A stretch of 33,325 nt of DNA from an uncultured Alphaproteobacteria bacterium (GTDB lineage Bacteria; Pseudomonadota; Alphaproteobacteria; RF32; CAG-239): assembly GCA_944391425.1 (NCBI GenBank), contig CALXTO010000014.1:1-33325 (forward strand), read 5' to 3'. This document shows, piece by piece, positions 29,585 through 33,325 of the stretch. How positions within the stretch are numbered: position 1 is the first letter of the stretch; every line of letters begins with the position of its first letter. Below the pieces are notes generated by a model, which saw only the letters and a list, made by a program, of their open reading frames with translations, ran no database searches and was not told the origin of the DNA. The translations under genes and the position numbers were made by a program.

Positions 29585-31915
29585 TTATCGTCCTCCGTTG
29601 GACGGAATGTACTGCGACATATTGTTTTTGACAAAGTCGCGTTTGGCCGTGCGTACGTTTTTGCCCATCTGGGTTTCACGCTCAACGGAAGATTTGTACC
29701 GTCCGACCAGACGCCCAACCAAAATGGCCTGTTCCCGTTCACCTTTGCTGGCAAATTCTTTGTTGTTTTTCAGTTTGTGCAGGCCATTGGCAAGAGAGCG
29801 CTGTTCGGCAGAGAGTTTTTTGTAATCGTTGCTTTTTTGAAATTCGTCGAATTGTGCTTCATTCATATCTGAAATGCGTACCAGCAGGTCCATTTTTTTG
29901 ATAGCGTCGTTGTTGCCGCGAAACTCCGCCGTTGCAGCCAGATTTTCCGCGGTCGTCCGTTGCCCGGTTTCCTGTTGGTTTTCGGTTTTGGGTGTGGTTT
30001 CGGCTGATGGCTCCTCTTGTTTTTTCGGCTCCGTTCCGGCTGTTTCCTGTTCCGTCGTTTCCCGGGACCGCTGAATGTCATTGATAACCGGTGTTGTTGC
30101 TTTTTCAAAGGCTTCTCTGGTTTGTGGCGGAAGTTTTTCTTTCCAGTCCTCGCCGAATTGCTGTTTCATCTGCTCCGCCATTTCTTTGGCATTGGTAATT
30201 TCCAAGCCGCATTCTTTTGCCGCGATGACGGTGTGGGCGTAAAATTCCGGCGTATTGACGTTGCCCATTTCCATCTTGTCGTGTCCGTCTTTTTTAAGGC
30301 TCTGGAGCACGTTTTTCATATCTTCGACCGACGGGGTTTGCTCGCTGCCGTCTTTGTCTTTGGCGGCAACGTCATAAGTGTCGGCATTGGCTTTTTCCAC
30401 CGTGACGGCATGGCCGTCGGCCGGGTGTTCGTAACTGGCATAAAGAACATTTTCGTTGTCGCTGTTTTTGCCTTCGCGTTGCGGTTCTATTTTTTGATAA
30501 TCGCGAAAAGAATCATCAAGATTTTCCTGGCTTTTTTCATGCCAGGCATTGTTGTCCGCCGGCGGCGTGTCGGATTCGCCGTCGTTGACCTGTCCGTTTT
30601 TTTCGGTTTGGGCCTGCTTCCGTTTTTCTTCGTCTTGTTTTTCTTCTTCGCGCAGAACATCCTGCCGCTGCTGTTCCTCGGCCTGGCTTTCTTCCTCTTT
30701 TTTATCTTTGGAAGCTTCGTCGGGCGCCTTCTCTTTTTTTTCTTCATTGAACTCGCCGCGGATGATGCTGATTTGTTCCTGATTAAAGCCCTTCGATTCC
30801 AAATAGGAAACAAATTCGCTGTCGGCGGTCACATTTTCCTGATAACGGCTGTTAACGATTTCTTCCAGACTCTTCCGCCGCCCTTCCGGCAGACCGTTTA
30901 GAAGTTTTTCCATGGCTTTTCCGCGAAAAGTAGTGCGCTCCAGAAGCTGGTTCTTGGTATCAATGATGTTGCTGCGGTTTTTTATCTCGTTGCGCAAAAT
31001 ATCGGAACTTTGCGTAAACTTGTCATCCAGAGTTTTTCGTCTTTCGTCATAAACATGCCTGAGCTTAACCGAGCGCGCGTCGATTTTGGAAACCATGCCT
31101 TCCAGCTCCCGCAGTTCGGACATCCACTGTTTTTGCGTGGCTTTTGTTCCGGCGTTGCTAAGGTTTTCTTTAGCCTGTTTGATGCGTGTTTCAAGTTTTT
31201 GGCGTTGTTCCGCAAGCTCGTTTACCCGCAGCTTGCCGATCAGGGCATTTTCATTTTGTCTTTGCCGCAGGCGGTTGTAGCCGAGTTTAATGCGGGCGCC
31301 CCATTTTCCGGCATTGAAAATGCTGCTGCCGGCAACATCTTTTTCCAAAGCTTTGATTGTCGCCTCGCGCAGGGAGATATTGGTTTTCAGTTTGTTCGCC
31401 GGATCATTGAGGGCGTTGCGGGCCTTGTTGTCATAATAACGTTCGGCCAGATTGCCGACAAAACGGGGAACAAAACGGTTGTTGACCGTCTGGGTTGCCC
31501 AGAACAGGCTCTTATCGCGGTAAATTTGCGCCAGTTCTTTGGACGGTCCGAGAAATTTTTTCTCCAGATTAAGCTGTTGCAGTCGGTTTTGCTCATATTT
31601 GTTCAGCAGCTTGTTAACCCGTCTTCTTAAGCCCCATTCTTTAAGATTACGGCTGGCTTTGATATTTTTGTTGAGGCGGCCATGACTGATTTTCCAATCG
31701 GAAGCATTTTCTTTTTCCACTTGTCCGATCAGTCCGGCCATTTTTTCCAGGTCGTCATTTTCTTTGTTGAGAATAATCTGCCCTTTGCTGAACTGATCAA
31801 TAAACAGGAGTGTGTCTTCATCCTTCAGGTTGCCGCTGCGAAACGCCTGAAACATCGCATTGCGTTTTGCTTCCTGTTCCTGAAAACTCAAATTGTCAAA
31901 ATCTTCATTGGCCAT
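29585..31915 (-). CDS. Large charged coiled-coil protein of unknown function, 776 aa
   Basis: I do not recognise a family. There is no signal peptide or membrane helix. Residues ~1-340 are helical and basic with heptad-like stretches (LRVNELAEQRQKLETRIKQAKENL, VYDERRKTLDDKFTQ). Residues ~390-460 are a Glu/Lys-rich low-complexity arm, ~480-590 look globular (YASYEHPADGHAVTVEKANADTYDVAAKD; PEFYAHTVIAAKECGLEITNAKEMAEQM), ~600-660 are a Thr/Glu/Gln linker and ~665-776 a last helical domain. The CGLEITN-type segment slightly recalls domains of large polyvalent conjugation proteins, which is weak. GGAGG before ATG 31915 and a good promoter make it a real, monocistronic gene. Confidence 0.85.
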   Translation of the reverse strand: MANEDFDNLSFQEQEAKRNAMFQAFRSGNLKDEDTLLFIDQFSKGQIILNKENDDLEKMAGLIGQVEKENASDWKISHGRLNKNIKASRNLKEWGLRRRVNKLLNKYEQNRLQQLNLEKKFLGPSKELAQIYRDKSLFWATQTVNNRFVPRFVGNLAERYYDNKARNALNDPANKLKTNISLREATIKALEKDVAGSSIFNAGKWGARIKLGYNRLRQRQNENALIGKLRVNELAEQRQKLETRIKQAKENLSNAGTKATQKQWMSELRELEGMVSKIDARSVKLRHVYDERRKTLDDKFTQSSDILRNEIKNRSNIIDTKNQLLERTTFRGKAMEKLLNGLPEGRRKSLEEIVNSRYQENVTADSEFVSYLESKGFNQEQISIIRGEFNEEKKEKAPDEASKDKKEEESQAEEQQRQDVLREEEKQDEEKRKQAQTEKNGQVNDGESDTPPADNNAWHEKSQENLDDSFRDYQKIEPQREGKNSDNENVLYASYEHPADGHAVTVEKANADTYDVAAKDKDGSEQTPSVEDMKNVLQSLKKDGHDKMEMGNVNTPEFYAHTVIAAKECGLEITNAKEMAEQMKQQFGEDWKEKLPPQTREAFEKATTPVINDIQRSRETTEQETAGTEPKKQEEPSAETTPKTENQQETGQRTTAENLAATAEFRGNNDAIKKMDLLVRISDMNEAQFDEFQKSNDYKKLSAEQRSLANGLHKLKNNKEFASKGEREQAILVGRLVGRYKSSVERETQMGKNVRTAKRDFVKNNMSQYIPSNGGR

Positions 31916-31944
31916 GTGACCTGCCTCCGTTTCAGATATATTTC

Positions 31945-31973
31945 ATTATATCGGCTTTATTCCTAATAATCAA
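31945..31973 (-). promoter_or_regulatory. Sigma70 promoter of the 776-aa gene
   Basis: Read leftwards: TTGATT (31973-31968), a 17-base spacer, TATAAT (31950-31945), ~30 bases before the ATG and its GGAGG. Near-consensus. Confidence 0.75.
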
Positions 31974-32018
31974 TTAACGTTTGCCGTTTTTTGACGGATT
32001 TAACAGAAGTTTAACAAA

Positions 32019-32045
32019 AAACGCCCCGGAAATCCCGGAGCGTTT
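32019..32045 (-). terminator. Intrinsic terminator after the flavin-reductase-like gene
   Basis: Read leftwards: AACGCTCCGG, loop, CCGGGGCGTT, then a T-run. The 10-bp stem has one mismatch and ends ~8 bases after the stop codon. Confidence 0.85.
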
Positions 32046-32051
32046 ACAGCG

Positions 32052-32834
32052 TTATTTTTGGGCCTTTGCCGTTTTTTGCCGCGGCGCTTTTGCAGTCGGT
32101 CTTGCTGCAGCCGAAGCAGCCGTTTTCCTTTTTTTGTCCGGGTAGCGTTTTTTGAGGCGGAACGGTGTTTTTCCTTTTTTTCTTTCTTTGATTTTCAGTG
32201 TGCCGTCCTTGATTTTTTCCTCAATTTTCAAAATTTCCCAGAATTTGGACTTACGGGGCTTGGTCTTGTTTTCTTTGGTCTTGTCTACCGAAAAGCCGAA
32301 TGCTCCCAAATCGCGGCCCAAAGTATAATATCTTCCGTGCACAAAAGCTAAGAGTCCGGCTTTTTCCAGCGCCAGCCTGCCGTCTGCCTCCAAAAAACGA
32401 TCATCGATGTTAACATTGACAATTTCAGCCAAAAACATATCGTGTGTTTCAAAAGAGGTAACGCTTTTGACTTTACATTCCAAAGATACCGGAGATTTGG
32501 CCAGCATCGGGGCCTTAACTTTGGCACAAGGTTCGATTTCCAGTCCCATATCCTTGAATTTATCGGTATTCTTGCCGGATTTAACACCGCAGTAATCACA
32601 GGCACGAGCCAGTTCAAAAGTTGGAATGTTAATGACAAATTCTCCGGACTCTTTGATAATGCTATAAGAATAGCGGCTGGGACGCACCGAAATATATGTC
32701 AGCGGCGGATCCGAATTAACAATTCCGGTCCAGGCAATCGTCAAAACATTCGGCTTTTCCGTCGTGCCGCAAGTCACCATAACCGGAGGCAGAGGAAACA
32801 ACATCGTTCCGGGTTTCCATGAAATCTTGCTCAT
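32052..32834 (-). CDS. Flavin reductase-like (DIM6/NTAB) FMN-binding protein with basic tail, 260 aa
   Basis: Residues ~1-190 are a flavin-reductase-like split-barrel: PLPPVMVTCGTTEKPNVLTIAWTGIVNSDPPLTYISVRPSRYSYSII, then FVINIP and ACDYCGVKSGKNTDKF, the usual FMN-contact regions. Members reduce flavin with NAD(P)H or act as small FMN proteins; the partner is unknown. The last ~70 residues are a Lys/Arg/Ala-rich tail (TLKIKERKKGKTPFRLKK, ending AAARPTAKAPRQKTAKAQK), which is not part of the family and resembles nucleic-acid-binding or histone-H1-like tails. The start ATG 32834 is followed directly by family-conserved sequence. A candidate promoter lies at 32871-32899. Confidence 0.88.
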   Translation of the reverse strand: MSKISWKPGTMLFPLPPVMVTCGTTEKPNVLTIAWTGIVNSDPPLTYISVRPSRYSYSIIKESGEFVINIPTFELARACDYCGVKSGKNTDKFKDMGLEIEPCAKVKAPMLAKSPVSLECKVKSVTSFETHDMFLAEIVNVNIDDRFLEADGRLALEKAGLLAFVHGRYYTLGRDLGAFGFSVDKTKENKTKPRKSKFWEILKIEEKIKDGTLKIKERKKGKTPFRLKKRYPDKKRKTAASAAARPTAKAPRQKTAKAQK

Positions 32835-32870
32835 ATTGTTAATCCTTGTTCATTAATTTACATTAGGAAA

Positions 32871-32899
32871 AGCATAAACCAAAAAGTTTTAATAAACAA
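32871..32899 (-). promoter_or_regulatory. Candidate sigma70 promoter of the flavin-reductase-like gene
   Basis: Read leftwards: TTGTTT (32899-32894), a 17-base spacer, TATGCT (32876-32871). The position is suitable, ~37 bases before the ATG. Confidence 0.45.
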
Positions 32900-32908
32900 G
32901 TACCGTAA

Positions 32909-33325
32909 CTAAAACAGTCTCAGAATTGACTGAGCGGCTTGGGAGGCGAGCAAGAGGGAATTGGTTGCCAGCTGCTGGCGGGTTTGCAGAGCCAGCATAT
33001 TGGCGCTCTCTTCGTTCATATCTGCCAGAATCAGTTTGTCCGCGCCTTCTTCCAGAACATTAATCAGGTTTTCGGTAAAGTCCTGACGATTAAGGACAAT
33101 ATTGTAATAGCTGCCCAGCTCGGATGACATGGTGCGGATCTGATTTAAGGCCGAAGATATTTCCTTTAAGGATTGGGCGATGTCTTCAACAGTATTCCAC
33201 TCGGTGGTGGTTAATCCCAGAGCGGCGGAAGACGCGTCTTTACCTTTCACATCCAGCCAGGCGCTGCGGCTTTCGTTAAACGTCACTTTCAAATCCTGTT
33301 CCTGGAGCAGGTTCACGCCTTTATA
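32909..33325 (-). CDS. Second flagellin, C-terminal part (runs off the window)
   Basis: The frame is open to the last base of the window and stops with TAG at 32909. The visible 138 residues, from YKGVNLLQEQDLKVTFNE to SILRLF, differ from the flagellin at 24212-25948 by only about a dozen residues, with many more silent base changes. It therefore has the same D1/D0 C-terminus and short native variable loop. The gene faces the first flagellin, giving an inverted repeat of ~410 bases. Whether it also carries a lectin-like insert lies outside the window. Confidence 0.95.
   Translation of the reverse strand, partial: YKGVNLLQEQDLKVTFNESRSAWLDVKGKDASSAALGLTTTEWNTVEDIAQSLKEISSALNQIRTMSSELGSYYNIVLNRQDFTENLINVLEEGADKLILADMNEESANMLALQTRQQLATNSLLLASQAAQSILRLF

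Noticed and set aside
30017..30901. 294-codon plus-strand frame rich in Phe and Leu
   Set aside because: It is the complement of the Glu/Lys-rich arm of the 776-aa gene, which makes a false hydrophobic protein.

Overview
The window looks like part of a chromosome from an anaerobic or facultative, probably flagellated, gut-type alphaproteobacterium of moderate GC. The evidence is an alphaproteobacterial-style insertion in the SucC ATP-grasp domain, the SUF-only Fe-S gene order, the oxygen-sensitive ribonucleotide reductase NrdDG and the style of the flagellins. The taxonomic call is inference; there is no rRNA or tRNA gene to confirm it.

Layout. (1) Bases 1-6010 are an AT-rich accessory island. 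It holds a one-polypeptide restriction-modification enzyme (REase + N6-MTase + two TRDs), a GIY-YIG protein, a frameshifted Cys-rich secreted protein and two tiny genes at the left edge. A 47-base direct repeat (331-377 and 5964-6010) brackets most of it, and members of a 236-base repeat family encoding a micro-peptide lie inside and just outside. (2) Bases 6124-7650 are a small redox-type unit: flavoprotein, HxlR-type regulator with an N-terminal Cys, and an exported NTF2-like protein, with palindromic operator candidates. (3) Bases 7936-18912 are a long minus-strand block: sufB - MazG-like - sufC - sufD - sufS - EamA transporter - sufT, then GNAT - VanX-like dipeptidase - sufE - sucC - sucD - comF, many with overlapping starts and stops. 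(4) Bases 19031-24085 run on the plus strand: PAS/degenerate GGDEF protein, NlpD-like lipoprotein, yajC-secD-secF and a terminator. (5) Bases 24212-33325 hold two flagellin genes facing each other, enclosing nrdD, a separate small gene for the glycyl-radical domain, nrdG, a 776-aa coiled-coil protein and a flavin-reductase-like protein.

The most unusual content is as follows. The first flagellin carries a ~330-residue insertion inside its N-terminal D1 helices. The insertion contains a C-type-lectin/DUF1566-like module whose WSSSEY...YVRC segment has the codon pattern expected of a diversity-generating-retroelement variable region, although no reverse transcriptase or template is in the window. 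The SucCD pair has intact reading frames but has lost the phospho-histidine (His to Tyr), its Glu partner (to Gln) and several loops, so it looks like a pseudo-synthetase. NrdD is split from its glycyl-radical domain, and nrdD has two NrdR-box-like sites exactly 32 bases apart. A three-copy micro-ORF repeat family has one copy interrupted in frame by an 87-base palindromic insert, which shares short motifs with a ~200-base chain of hairpins downstream of the flagellin.
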